Below are positions 25,368 to 35,038 of a stretch of DNA of 64,000 nucleotides, one piece after another. This stretch comes from F22 sp963678855 (GTDB lineage: Bacteria; Bacteroidota; Bacteroidia; Bacteroidales; Bacteroidaceae). Positions within the stretch are counted from its first letter, which is position 1, and each line of letters opens with the position of its first letter. The stretch covers positions 868,001 through 932,000 of the forward strand of contig OY787448.1 in assembly GCA_963678855.1 (NCBI GenBank). The letters are read 5' to 3'. Below the pieces are notes generated by a model that made no database searches, had not been told where the DNA came from, and was given only the letters and a program-made list of their open reading frames with translations. The translations under genes and the position numbers were made by a program.

Positions 25368-26930
25368 TTATTCTGGATTAGCCTGTAGACCAGCCGTGAT
25401 TACTTCAGCAGGAAGCTGTAGGGCACGTTTTGGACTATCTACAGTCAACAAGAATGGGTTAGCAGGATCTTTTTCTACCAAGTGAGTAATTTCGATACCA
25501 TAACGCTTAATATCCATCCAACGTCCACCTTCGTGAATTGTTTCGACACGCTTAAGATGTAGAATAAACTGAATAATCTCTTCTTGTTCACCAGCAGTAA
25601 CTGTGAAACCTTGAGGGTGTAATTCATTCTTTACAGTCATATCGTCCAATTCAGTAGCAGGGAACTTAGTCTTAGTAATAGGAGTTATATAATCCAAGAT
25701 TTCTTGCTTCGTGTATTGAGCTCCAGTTGTCAAGCTTGTTTTCATCCATATATTGATATCAGCAACTGCCTTATCAATTTGATTTGTCAACGCATATGCC
25801 TCAGCTCGCTCAAGAAGTGTCTTGTTCGTTGTAAATGGAATCAATACAGTATGCACATAACCGATACCAGCAGCTTTATCTGTATACTCAAACTTCTCTG
25901 GCATACACACGTAACCTACACGTTGATTGTTTGATCCAGAATATTTCGCTTTAATCAAACGTGTGTAATTTTCCCAAATAAACTGACAGCGAGGACCTAC
26001 TTGACTAGTCAAAGCTTTGCTATGAGCATATTGTTCACAATAACCACCATAAGAGACATAACGACCTTGAGATGATACTGGTAATAAGCACAACAAATTG
26101 TTCGGCAATTCAGCATTAATATACCCATTCCACATATCATCAAATGTCTTAGGAAGAGCCAACCATGCATCCCAGTCACGCACAACATCATCAGGATTGG
26201 AAGTCAAGACTTCTGAAGCATACTCAATCGCTTTGTCAAACTTTGTATAGTACAAGTTGAAGCGAGCAGCAAAGGCATAAGCAGCTGTTTTATTAAAGTG
26301 ATACTTTTGTACTTTATAAATGGAGTTATCAATCAAAGGAAGTCCTTCTTCGATATCCTTATTGATTTGAGCATACAAGTCTTCCATTGTACCACGCTGG
26401 TATTTTGGAGAAACTTCAGTCTCAGGTTTAATTGCATAAGGAAGTCCTAAATCAGTTGCTGCTGTTTCTGGATTGTATTCCAAACAAAAGTTTTGACTCA
26501 ACATAAAGTGAGCAAAAGCACGACAAAGTAAAGCTTCACCCTTGACAGCAAGTGCTTTGGGAGTTTCTTCAAATCCCTTAAGTGCATCAAGGGCTTGGTT
26601 AGCATTCGCAGCCGCAGTATAACAAGCATCCCAGAAAGATTTTGGAGAGTCGTTACCTGAAGATGTATCTTGAATCCAGCTATATATCTGATCGAAGTTA
26701 CGACCTGGGTTTGCGTATGTTTCGCCATTGTCTGTGACATTATCAGTCGACCATTCCATAGCAATATTACCTGATTTTTCAGGATAAGCAGCTACCAAAA
26801 TCTGACGAGCTTTTTCAACATTATCTATTTCTGCACGATCATCGGGAGGTGTATCAAGAAAATCGTCACACGAAGTAGCTAGGAGTCCAACTCCTAAAGC
26901 TAAAGCTATATGTAAATATATTTTTTTCAT
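25368..26930 (-). CDS. SusD/RagB-family nutrient-binding outer-membrane lipoprotein
   Basis: 520 aa. Signal peptide with lipobox Cys21 (LATSCDDFLDTPP), the classic start of mature SusD proteins. Four TPR-like helical pairs are expected; recognisable text includes KGEALLCRAFAHFMLSQNF (about 130-148) and AAYAFAARFNLYYTKFDKA (about 214-232), and the C-terminal RRVETIHEGGRWMDIKRYG-type block (LKRVETIHEGGRWMDIKRYG near 474-493). SusD caps the SusC barrel from outside the cell and captures the ligand. No polysaccharide-degrading enzymes are nearby, so the cargo is more likely peptide or another small ligand than glycan. It lies 23 bases after SusC. Confidence 0.95.
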   Translation of the reverse strand: MKKIYLHIALALGVGLLATSCDDFLDTPPDDRAEIDNVEKARQILVAAYPEKSGNIAMEWSTDNVTDNGETYANPGRNFDQIYSWIQDTSSGNDSPKSFWDACYTAAANANQALDALKGFEETPKALAVKGEALLCRAFAHFMLSQNFCLEYNPETAATDLGLPYAIKPETEVSPKYQRGTMEDLYAQINKDIEEGLPLIDNSIYKVQKYHFNKTAAYAFAARFNLYYTKFDKAIEYASEVLTSNPDDVVRDWDAWLALPKTFDDMWNGYINAELPNNLLCLLPVSSQGRYVSYGGYCEQYAHSKALTSQVGPRCQFIWENYTRLIKAKYSGSNNQRVGYVCMPEKFEYTDKAAGIGYVHTVLIPFTTNKTLLERAEAYALTNQIDKAVADINIWMKTSLTTGAQYTKQEILDYITPITKTKFPATELDDMTVKNELHPQGFTVTAGEQEEIIQFILHLKRVETIHEGGRWMDIKRYGIEITHLVEKDPANPFLLTVDSPKRALQLPAEVITAGLQANPE

Positions 26931-26953
26931 TTCTTTATTTGTTCAATTATAAA

Positions 26954-29900
26954 TTAGAGACCTACGCGTAGTGTAAATGTAAATTGCTTAGGCACTGGAG
27001 CAGCTACACCACCCGTATTGAAGAACTCTGGATCTTGACCGTTCAACTTATCATCAGCATAAATCAAGAACAAGTTTGTAGCTTGAATTTTTGCTGACAA
27101 AGTGTTGATCCATAGAGACTCTAACCAATCTTTAGGGAATGTATAAGCTAATGAAATTTCTTTCATGCGAATAAAATCACCTTTTGCTGTACGTGCAGTT
27201 GAATAATTGTACGCATTGTACGCATAATTCAAGTTTTTAATGCGTTGAAGTTGACGTCTTGTAGCAATCGCAGGAACATTTGTTTTAGCTTCATCACCTG
27301 GAACTGCCCAACGATTTACGTACTCACGCGGCATAGATGCCAAGTCACTATAACTGCTTCTAAAAACAGGATCCAAACGAATTACATTACCAAATGAATA
27401 AGTCATAAAGATATTCAACTTCCAATTTTTGTATGTAAACATGTTCCCTAAGCTACCAGTTACATCTGGATCTGTAGGCCCTTCATACTTAAGGTGTTCT
27501 AGGTAATCACGTTCTTGGAAATTAAGATCTGTAACAGTAACTTCTCCATCGCGGTTAATAAATGTAGGTAAACCTTCTTCATTTAGTCCTTGAAAATCAT
27601 AAGAGAATAAAGAACGTACTGGATAGCCTTCCATAGTAAAACCTGTACCTGTAACCATATCAATAGCACGTGCACGAGTATCTAGGTCAGTAACTTCATT
27701 ATTTGTTTTAGAGAAAATAAAGTTTGTATTCCACTTAAAGTCCTTAGTTGAGATATTACGTGTTGACAATGTCAACTCAATACCATCTGACTCCATAGAG
27801 GCCACATTGGCATACTTAGTTACTTGCCCACCAACACCTTGTGTGTTAATAACACCAATCAAGTCGTAGTTATTACGCTTATACCAATCCGCAGATAGAT
27901 TGATGCGGTTATTTAAGAAACCAACATCCATACCAATATTCAACTCATGCTTCTTCTCATAAGTCAACTCACTATTTTCAAGATCAGATATTTGCAAACC
28001 ACTCTCTTTCAAATCGGTGAAAGGACGGTAAGGGTTATATGCAGTGATTACCACACGAGAGTTTGTAATAGAAGCAGGACCACGGTCAGCAGTCAAAGAG
28101 TAAGACGCCTTCAACGTCAAGTTTGACACATAATCAGCTAGTTCATCCTTCCAGAACTTTTCTTCGTGTGCATTCCATGCACCAGAAACGTTCCATGTAG
28201 GCAACCAACGTGCATCACGGCTTTTACCTAGTTTATTCGAACCTTCATAACGTGCTGTACCATTGATAGTATAACGTCCTTGGTATGAATAAGTAGAAGT
28301 TGCGAAGAATGCAGCTTGACGAGAACGAGTATCTGAAATCCAATAATAATCTCCACCTTCTTCGCTCAATTGCTTGAAATATCTGTAGTCAAATGCTGCT
28401 AACTGCCCATTGTCGTATTGCATACCAATACCATCATATGAATTTGCGTGACGATCCATTGAATTGACCTCCATACCTCCAAAGAAGTTGAAGATATGAT
28501 CTTCATTAAAGACGTCATTATAGCTCACTGTAGCACGTACATCCCAACTAGACATAGTGTACTTTGTTTCATTATGGAAACCGCCATTAGGAAGTACAGA
28601 GACAGGCAATGAGTTAGGGTTATCTGGATCTGTGTACAACCAAGAGTTACCATTACGCATTGTAGCATCATCCATCATATTGTAGGCCATCGCTTGATTA
28701 GAATGCTCTGTAATATAGTGAGTTTGTGTTGAACTAGAATACTTGTAAGCACCTAATAAAGACAATTCAACCTTTTGAATAGGCTTGTATTTCAATTCAC
28801 CTTGAAACTTCAAATCTGTCACATTCAAATCAATGTAATTGTTTTCTAACTCATTGATAATGTTGAATGGTGCATAGTTACGTATATAATTTACATTTGG
28901 ATCAAGAGCACGTGATGTATTCAACGCATAAGAATATGGATTGATATCGAAATCACGCTTCACTTCACCAGAAACCACATCTGTATCTTGACCAAGAGTA
29001 CCAGGAGCACGTTGGTTACGATAAGCAGCATTTGCTATCATGTTTAAAGACAATGTCTTGTGAAGCTTATACAAAGCATTGATATTTGCAGTGTAACGCT
29101 TTACCTTACTTTGCTTTGTCCAACCAGGATCGTTCATAAACGATAAAGAAGTATAGTATGACGCTTTATCTGTACCAGAAGACATGCTGATAGCATGATT
29201 TGAAGAAATACTATTTGTAAATAGTTTATCAAACCAATCTGTATTGCGGTATTCTGCCTGACGCAAGAAACTATTCATAGCACCAGGTGTATTAGCAAGG
29301 CCATACCCAGTTGCTGGATCATAGCTATTAATTAGGTGGTACATACGACCATACACACCACTGTTTGAAGCACGATATGTACTAGCTAGATTCAAGAAAC
29401 CACCGCTTTGCATTTCTCTATAAACCCCCATTTGTTCTTGAGAATCCATAATATTGAAATCTCTATAGTTAGGCTTCAAACGGTAAGAATACTCACCTGT
29501 ATAGCTAATCTTGTTTGTACCAGCCTTACCTTTCTTAGTAGTGATAACAATCACACCAGCCATGGCGCGCGCACCATAGATAGAAGTGGCAGAACCATCC
29601 TTAAGGATTTGGAAGCTTTCGATATCGTCGGAGTTCAAACCTGCGATCGCAGATGAAATCAAAGTAACAGCATCACCAGAAGATAGATCATCAGCGCTTA
29701 CTTCAGTCACATCTTCCATAATCACACCATCGACCACCCATAGTGGCTTTGAACTACCATAAATAGATGTTGCACCACGTACACGAATTTTTGGTGCTGT
29801 ACCAAAGGTACCAGAAACGTTTTGTACAGATACACCTGCTGCACGTCCTTCTAGGGCACGGCTCACTTCGGGAATACCATCCAATTTAGCATCTTCAGCT

Positions 29901-30277
29901 CCAATCTTTGTAGAGGCACCAGTAAATAGACGCTTGTCCATTTTCTGCATACCAGTCACAACGACTTCTTGAAGCATTTCGCTGTCCGATTTAAGTACAA
30001 TTTTGAGATACGGTTTGACTGTAACCTCTTGTGTTTTCATACCGATGTATGATACACGTAGTTTTTTAGCACTTGCTGGTACGTTCTTAAGAGCGAACTT
30101 ACCATCGATGTCGGTAATACCACCCACTTGTGTCCCAACAACTAAGATAGAGGCACCAATAATCGGCTGTCCGTCGTCGGCAGATATCACAAGACCTGCT
30201 ATTTTAGACGACTGAGCCGTTGCTAGGCCTATACTCGTCATGAGGCAGACTAGCAACATCATCAATTTTCCTTTCAT
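26954..30277 (-). CDS. SusC/RagA-family TonB-linked outer-membrane transporter
   Basis: 1107 aa. Signal peptide (about 1-21), a carboxypeptidase-like regulatory domain (about 24-100, AGLVISADDGQPIIGASILV), the plug with EVVVTGMQKMDKRLFTGA (about 105-122), and the SusC signature LKDGSATSIYGARAMAGVIV (about 225-244), then a 22-strand barrel ending in FTFTLRVGL, with a terminal hydrophobic residue as needed for barrel assembly. With SusD it imports large ligands using TonB/ExbBD energy. First gene of the four-gene operon, behind a full promoter at 30356-30387 and a leader of about 75 bases. No anti-sigma/ECF pair or hybrid regulator is next to it, so control is not obvious. Confidence 0.97.
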   Translation of the reverse strand: MKGKLMMLLVCLMTSIGLATAQSSKIAGLVISADDGQPIIGASILVVGTQVGGITDIDGKFALKNVPASAKKLRVSYIGMKTQEVTVKPYLKIVLKSDSEMLQEVVVTGMQKMDKRLFTGASTKIGAEDAKLDGIPEVSRALEGRAAGVSVQNVSGTFGTAPKIRVRGATSIYGSSKPLWVVDGVIMEDVTEVSADDLSSGDAVTLISSAIAGLNSDDIESFQILKDGSATSIYGARAMAGVIVITTKKGKAGTNKISYTGEYSYRLKPNYRDFNIMDSQEQMGVYREMQSGGFLNLASTYRASNSGVYGRMYHLINSYDPATGYGLANTPGAMNSFLRQAEYRNTDWFDKLFTNSISSNHAISMSSGTDKASYYTSLSFMNDPGWTKQSKVKRYTANINALYKLHKTLSLNMIANAAYRNQRAPGTLGQDTDVVSGEVKRDFDINPYSYALNTSRALDPNVNYIRNYAPFNIINELENNYIDLNVTDLKFQGELKYKPIQKVELSLLGAYKYSSSTQTHYITEHSNQAMAYNMMDDATMRNGNSWLYTDPDNPNSLPVSVLPNGGFHNETKYTMSSWDVRATVSYNDVFNEDHIFNFFGGMEVNSMDRHANSYDGIGMQYDNGQLAAFDYRYFKQLSEEGGDYYWISDTRSRQAAFFATSTYSYQGRYTINGTARYEGSNKLGKSRDARWLPTWNVSGAWNAHEEKFWKDELADYVSNLTLKASYSLTADRGPASITNSRVVITAYNPYRPFTDLKESGLQISDLENSELTYEKKHELNIGMDVGFLNNRINLSADWYKRNNYDLIGVINTQGVGGQVTKYANVASMESDGIELTLSTRNISTKDFKWNTNFIFSKTNNEVTDLDTRARAIDMVTGTGFTMEGYPVRSLFSYDFQGLNEEGLPTFINRDGEVTVTDLNFQERDYLEHLKYEGPTDPDVTGSLGNMFTYKNWKLNIFMTYSFGNVIRLDPVFRSSYSDLASMPREYVNRWAVPGDEAKTNVPAIATRRQLQRIKNLNYAYNAYNYSTARTAKGDFIRMKEISLAYTFPKDWLESLWINTLSAKIQATNLFLIYADDKLNGQDPEFFNTGGVAAPVPKQFTFTLRVGL

Positions 30278-30654
30278 AAAATCTCTCTCTAATTTTTAAA
30301 CAATAATACATCTTTCTGAACGAAACAATTTCGCTCTCTCTCGTTTGAAATTATGCAAATATAGTAAATTAATACATACTAAACAAGGACATTACGTCAT
30401 TTTTTTGCCAATAAAAATATGATTTTATAACACAACATAGAGATTTTCGCGCAGAATAGCAAATTATTATACAACACAGCTCTCTAATTGTAAATCATCT
30501 GTCTCTTTTAGTATAGGCGTAGAGCCTTTATAAGTTAACCAAATTTACACCAATATTTAGATATATTATATGCTTAATTAAAGAATACAAGATTAGAAAA
30601 ACATTCTATAACAAACATCCCATATATTTCTAAACACAAGTACAGATCGAAACA
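30278..30654 (-). other. AT-rich intergenic region upstream of SusC
   Basis: No gene. Holds the SusC leader and promoter (30356-30387). From 30388 to the ilvC terminator I see only AT-rich DNA and no clear motif. Confidence 0.5.
30356..30387 (-). promoter_or_regulatory. promoter of the SusC/SusD operon (CTTG-N20-TATATTTG)
   Basis: On the minus strand CTTG (30387-30384), 20 bases, then TATATTTG (30363-30356). This matches the Bacteroidetes housekeeping promoter; about 78 bases lie between the box and the ATG. Confidence 0.8.
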
Positions 30655-30689
30655 CAAAAAACCCCTGAACTAATAATAAGTTCAGGGGT
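30655..30689 (-). terminator. rho-independent terminator of the ilv operon
   Basis: On the minus strand ACCCCTGAACT and AGTTCAGGGGT form a perfect 11-bp stem (30689-30679 with 30671-30661), followed by a run of T (30660-30655). It lies about 30 bases after the ilvC stop. Confidence 0.93.
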
Positions 30690-30720
30690 CTATATTAATA
30701 ATGTCAGATTAAACGATAAA

Positions 30721-31764
30721 TTAGTTGTTTTCTGGTCTCAATTTACGAACTACAGCACCAGTTTGCCACATTTCGCTTTCGCGCAGTGAACGTAATTCCT
30801 CCTCCAGACCTTCACGGTAGTCAGGTTTAGAGTTTGTATCAATTGAGCGTTGTGCTTCGTTACCGCACTTTACTTCGGCATATAGTTTTTCAAAAACTGG
30901 CTTCGTGGCATCGTGGAAAGGACCCATCCAATCCAACGCACCACGTTGTGCAGTTGTCGATGTATTAGCATACATCCAGTCCATACCGTTAGCTGCAAAC
31001 AAAGGCATCAACGATTGAGTCAATTCTTCTACTGTTTCATTAAATGCTTCTGATGGTGTGTGACCATTGGTACGAAGCACTTCATATTGTGCAAGCAGGA
31101 TACCTTGGATAGCCCCCATCAATGTACCGCGCTCACCTGTCAAGTCACTATAGACTTCACGTTCGAATGTGGTCTCGAATAGATAACCAGAACCAACACC
31201 GATACCCAAAGATACTGTACGGTCGAAAGCTCTACCTGTAGCATCTTGGAATATTGCATATGATGAGTTCAAACCTCGGTTTTCCAAGAACATCGTGCGA
31301 AGTGATGTACCTGATCCCTTAGGTGCTACCAAAATAACATCTACATCTGGTGGAGGTACGATACCTGTACGGTCTTTGTATGTCACACCAAAGCCGTGTG
31401 AGAAATACAAAGCCTTACCTGGAGTAAGATGTTTCTTTACGGTTGGCCACATTTCAATTTGAGCTGCATCTGAAAGCAAGTACTGAATAATTGTACCGCG
31501 TTCACAAGCTTCTTCAATTTCAAAAAGAGTTTCACCTGGCACCCAGCCGTCTGCTACAGCTTTATCCCATGTCTTACCTTTTCTCTGACCTACGATTACG
31601 TTGAAACCATTGTCACGTAGGTTTAGCGATTGACCTGGGCCTTGTACACCATAACCAATCACTGCGATTGTTTCTTCTTTAAGCACTTCGCGTGCCTTTT
31701 CCAATGGGAACTCTTCACGAGTTACGACGTTTTCAACTACGCCGCCAAAATTCATTTGTGCCAT
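30721..31764 (-). CDS. ilvC: ketol-acid reductoisomerase
   Basis: 347 aa. Second step of valine/isoleucine synthesis: Mg2+-dependent alkyl migration and NAD(P)H reduction of acetolactate. The nucleotide-binding loop reads GYGVQGPGQSLNLRDNGFNV (about 37-56), the Bacteroidetes variant of the usual GYGSQGHAHALN. Further marks are LVAPKGSGTSLR (about 144-155), GIGVGSGYLFETTFEREVYSD-like text near 187-207 with the metal-binding Glu/Asp, and the C-terminal knotted helices (about 240-330). Last gene of ilvD-ilvB-ilvN-thioesterase-ilvC; the strong terminator follows directly. Confidence 0.96.
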   Translation of the reverse strand: MAQMNFGGVVENVVTREEFPLEKAREVLKEETIAVIGYGVQGPGQSLNLRDNGFNVIVGQRKGKTWDKAVADGWVPGETLFEIEEACERGTIIQYLLSDAAQIEMWPTVKKHLTPGKALYFSHGFGVTYKDRTGIVPPPDVDVILVAPKGSGTSLRTMFLENRGLNSSYAIFQDATGRAFDRTVSLGIGVGSGYLFETTFEREVYSDLTGERGTLMGAIQGILLAQYEVLRTNGHTPSEAFNETVEELTQSLMPLFAANGMDWMYANTSTTAQRGALDWMGPFHDATKPVFEKLYAEVKCGNEAQRSIDTNSKPDYREGLEEELRSLRESEMWQTGAVVRKLRPENN

Positions 31765-31828
31765 AATCTTTTTCCTTTAGTTTGAATTTTTGGGTTATTA
31801 TTTTTATGTTATATTTAGCTGATTATGC

Positions 31829-32602
31829 TTAGCCTTTGGCTGCTGCATTTTCAATAAAAGTAAGCTGTGCCTTTACAGCCACGGCTCCATCAGGGCGTCT
31901 TACTTCCAAGTTGTATTGCTGAGGAGCAACTTCTTCTCTATAGATGCTGATGGTATCTCCTGCATAGCACTCGGCAGAGTACGCTATTTCAAATCGTTTA
32001 AGCACATACTTCTTATGGAAATCCATCTCGAAAGTATTCAATAAGTGCTCAATATATCGAATGCTATTTAAGTGTCCATTCAAATCTATATCGCTATACG
32101 ATGCGGTATGTGTATACACGCAAGGGGCATCTTTACTAAGCTTGACTCGTCCTGGGCCATCTATAGGACTGGTTTTCTCAGGGAACAAATAAGGAGCTAG
32201 TTGGCCATCATTGAAATGAACCAAGTCTTGCGGTTTACGTGTTTCAAGATTTATCAGTGCCCAAATAGAGCGTCCATGACCTATAGCTTGTCCTGTCTCA
32301 TCAATAATCGTATAATTACGTGAAGTAAACAGTCGTTGTACATTCTCTACCCAAGTTTGAACAGAAAACTGCTCATTCTGCATAGGCATCTGGTCAATCT
32401 CAACAACAAGCCTAGAGAGCACCCAACTATAGTCTATTAAATGCTCAATATTAAATTTTCTCTCTGAGGCATGGTTACCAGAGGCATTAAGCAAATGATT
32501 GCCTAAATATCCCATAGTTAGCTTCCCTGCCCAGTCACAATGGAATGGTTCAGCTCGAAGGACATACTCGCCCACTCGGCTATCCAAAAGTTCTTCTTTC
32601 AT
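31829..32602 (-). CDS. acyl-ACP thioesterase (FatA/FatB-like)
   Basis: 257 aa double-hotdog protein. Releases fatty acids from acyl-ACP. The N-terminal hotdog carries NHLLNASGNHASERKF near 35-50 and WVLSRLVVEID near 61-71; the second hotdog has SDIDLNGHLNSIRYIEHLLN (about 175-194), whose Asp, Asn and His match the plant-type thioesterase active site. It lies between ilvN and ilvC, an arrangement I know from other Bacteroidales. A plausible but unproven reason is supply or release of branched-chain acyl groups. Confidence 0.9.
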   Translation of the reverse strand: MKEELLDSRVGEYVLRAEPFHCDWAGKLTMGYLGNHLLNASGNHASERKFNIEHLIDYSWVLSRLVVEIDQMPMQNEQFSVQTWVENVQRLFTSRNYTIIDETGQAIGHGRSIWALINLETRKPQDLVHFNDGQLAPYLFPEKTSPIDGPGRVKLSKDAPCVYTHTASYSDIDLNGHLNSIRYIEHLLNTFEMDFHKKYVLKRFEIAYSAECYAGDTISIYREEVAPQQYNLEVRRPDGAVAVKAQLTFIENAAAKG

Positions 32603-32682
32603 TTCGGTTGGTTTAAGTTATTCTAGAAGACACACATTATATATATGTATCTTTAAAGTTAACAATATGCATCAACTGATGT

Positions 32683-33237
32683 CTACTCGTAGAATAGCAA
32701 TTGATGTTTTTCTCTTCGCTCTTTAAGGTATTGGTTGACGCGCTCAAAGCAACTAGTTGTAATAGCAACACGCCCACTACGCACAAATTGCAAAACACAG
32801 TCTAGATGTTTCAAAGCTTCATATAGTGCGGTGACATCGTCATCAACACCACTCATTTCTACAACAGCAAATGTATCGTTGACTTCGATCAGGTGAGCGC
32901 TAAATTTGCGAATCACCTCAGAGATCTCAGGATTGTGAAGCATCACTGGAGTAGCCAGTTTGTACAAAGCAATCTCTCGATGCATCACCTCATTATCCAC
33001 AAAGTAATGTGCCTGTACGACATCTATCTTTTTAGAGATTTGCTGAGTCACCTTATTTATATTGTCTTCGTCTGTAAACGCTGTAATGGTATACTTGTGT
33101 ATGCCCTGAATAGACGAAGCCGATACATTTAAGCTCTCTATATTTATCTGACGGCGCGTAAATGCTGCCGTCACTTGATTGAGCACACCAGCCAAATTTT
33201 CCGAGTGAACAATCACAGTATATAATAGTTGTTCCAT
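32683..33237 (-). CDS. ilvN: acetolactate synthase small (regulatory) subunit
   Basis: 184 aa. The N-terminal ACT domain is clear: YTVIVHSENLAGVLNQVTAA (about 6-25) and RRQINIESLNVS (about 29-40), with the Gly/Asn region that binds valine for feedback inhibition. The C-terminal half (about 85-184) is the typical second ACT-like domain, ending in a charged tail. It follows the large subunit by 45 bases and must be its partner. Confidence 0.94.
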   Translation of the reverse strand: MEQLLYTVIVHSENLAGVLNQVTAAFTRRQINIESLNVSASSIQGIHKYTITAFTDEDNINKVTQQISKKIDVVQAHYFVDNEVMHREIALYKLATPVMLHNPEISEVIRKFSAHLIEVNDTFAVVEMSGVDDDVTALYEALKHLDCVLQFVRSGRVAITTSCFERVNQYLKERREKHQLLFYE

Positions 33238-33282
33238 AGAATTGGTCTTACTTGAATTAATACTACTTCTACTACACTTAAT

Positions 33283-35007
33283 CTAGCCCTCAGCAGAAAG
33301 GACCATCTCACTAATAGTTCCCCCTGGAGGAACCATAGGCATGACATTACCTTCCTTTTCTACAACTGCTTCGAGTAAGAAAGGACCATCTGTTGTAAGC
33401 ATTTGATGAATGGCATCATTCAACTCAGCTTCTGTAGTGGCTCTACAATATGGAATATTATAGGCTTCTGCAAGATGTTCATATCTAGGATTGTGCATAG
33501 GTGTAAACGACAATCTATTCTTAAAGAACATGGCTTGCCACTGACGAACATTCCCTAAGAAATCATTATTCAGTATCACAATCTTAACAGGAGCCTGTTG
33601 TTCCATAATGGTACCAAACTCTTGTACACTCATCTGAATACCACCATCGCCAGTCATCAAGCAGACTGTACGGTCGGGAGATCCAAAGGTTGCTCCAATT
33701 GCTGCTGGTAGGCCAAACCCCATAGTACCTAAGCCACCACTAGTGACAACACTTCTAGGCTGCGTATATTGAAAATAACGTGCAGATAGCATTTGGTTTT
33801 GTCCAACATCTGTAACCAACACGCCTTTATTTTCTGTAGCTTCACTGACGCGACGGGCCACTTGTCCCATGCGAAGATGCCCTTCAGGTGTAGAAGTCAA
33901 TTCCACTTGACATACTGCATCGTGTTCTTTTTCAGCGTATGGTTGGAAACTTTCTATCCATGCTGAGTGGTCTTTTTCTTTAAGTAGTTCAGTAACACGT
34001 TGAAGAGTCCACTTACAGTTACCAAGCACAGGAACATCCACAGGCACATTCTTGCCAAGCTCTGCGGCATCAATATCAAAGTGCACGACTTTAGCTTGAG
34101 GGGCATAGGTCTTCAAATTGGCAGTTACGCGGTCATCGAAACGCATCCCTACAGCAATCAAAACATCACACTCATTTGTTTTGACATTCGGTCCTAGATT
34201 TCCGTGCATTCCTAACATACCCATATTTAAAGGATAATCACTAGGCATTGCTGAAAGTCCAAGCAATGTTGAAGCCGCTGGTAGATTGGCTTTTTCCAAG
34301 AACTCAGTAAGTTCTGCTGTAGCTTCACCTAGCACAACCCCCTGCCCTACTAAGACTAAAGGTTTTTCTGCACCGTTAATCATAGCAGCAGCCTCATCGA
34401 TTGCACCAGCTTTAGGTGCTGGATCTGGATCGTACGAGCGAATAAAGTCAATCTTTGCTGGCTTATATGTAATTGTATCTACTTGAGCATTTTTTGTCAA
34501 GTCCAATACGACTGGACCAGGACGGCCTGTACTTGCAATATAAAAAGCACGAGCAATGGCCATCGGTATATCTTCAGCACGACGAACTTGATAGCTCCAT
34601 TTTGCTATGGGCTGTGTGATACCTACCAAGTCGACTTCTTGAAAAGCATCTGAGCCCAACATAGCTGTACCGACTTGTCCAGCAATCACCACAACAGGAG
34701 TACTATCAATCATTGCATCTGCAATACCAGTGACTGTATTGGTAGCACCAGGACCACTGGTCACCATACACACACCTACTTTGCCCGATACACGAGCATA
34801 TCCTTGCGCTGCATGGGCAGCACCTTGTTCATGACGTACCAACACATGATTGATCTCATCTAAGTGATCATATAGTCGGTCGTAAACTGGCATGATTGCT
34901 CCACCAGGATACCCAAATATTGTATCAACGCCTTGTGCTAGAAGTGATTGCATCAACACTTCACCACCTACCATTGTTTCGCCTGCATGCGTTGTTTTAT
35001 CTGTCAT
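33283..35007 (-). CDS. ilvB: acetolactate synthase large (catalytic) subunit
   Basis: 574 aa ThDP-dependent enzyme; joins two pyruvates to acetolactate, or pyruvate and 2-oxobutyrate. The ThDP-activating glutamate is in the N-terminal block RHEQGAAHAAQGYARVSGKV (about 58-77, E60), FAD-binding domain in the middle, and the ThDP/Mg motif GDGGIQMSVQEFGTIMEQQ (about 447-465) followed by NN. Starts near GGEVLMQSLLAQGVDTIFGYPGG, the usual AHAS opening at residues 14-36. Sits between ilvD and ilvN, 31 bases after ilvD. Confidence 0.97.
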   Translation of the reverse strand: MTDKTTHAGETMVGGEVLMQSLLAQGVDTIFGYPGGAIMPVYDRLYDHLDEINHVLVRHEQGAAHAAQGYARVSGKVGVCMVTSGPGATNTVTGIADAMIDSTPVVVIAGQVGTAMLGSDAFQEVDLVGITQPIAKWSYQVRRAEDIPMAIARAFYIASTGRPGPVVLDLTKNAQVDTITYKPAKIDFIRSYDPDPAPKAGAIDEAAAMINGAEKPLVLVGQGVVLGEATAELTEFLEKANLPAASTLLGLSAMPSDYPLNMGMLGMHGNLGPNVKTNECDVLIAVGMRFDDRVTANLKTYAPQAKVVHFDIDAAELGKNVPVDVPVLGNCKWTLQRVTELLKEKDHSAWIESFQPYAEKEHDAVCQVELTSTPEGHLRMGQVARRVSEATENKGVLVTDVGQNQMLSARYFQYTQPRSVVTSGGLGTMGFGLPAAIGATFGSPDRTVCLMTGDGGIQMSVQEFGTIMEQQAPVKIVILNNDFLGNVRQWQAMFFKNRLSFTPMHNPRYEHLAEAYNIPYCRATTEAELNDAIHQMLTTDGPFLLEAVVEKEGNVMPMVPPGGTISEMVLSAEG

Positions 35008-35038
35008 AATTCTTCTCTTTATATGGTCCGTAGATCAT

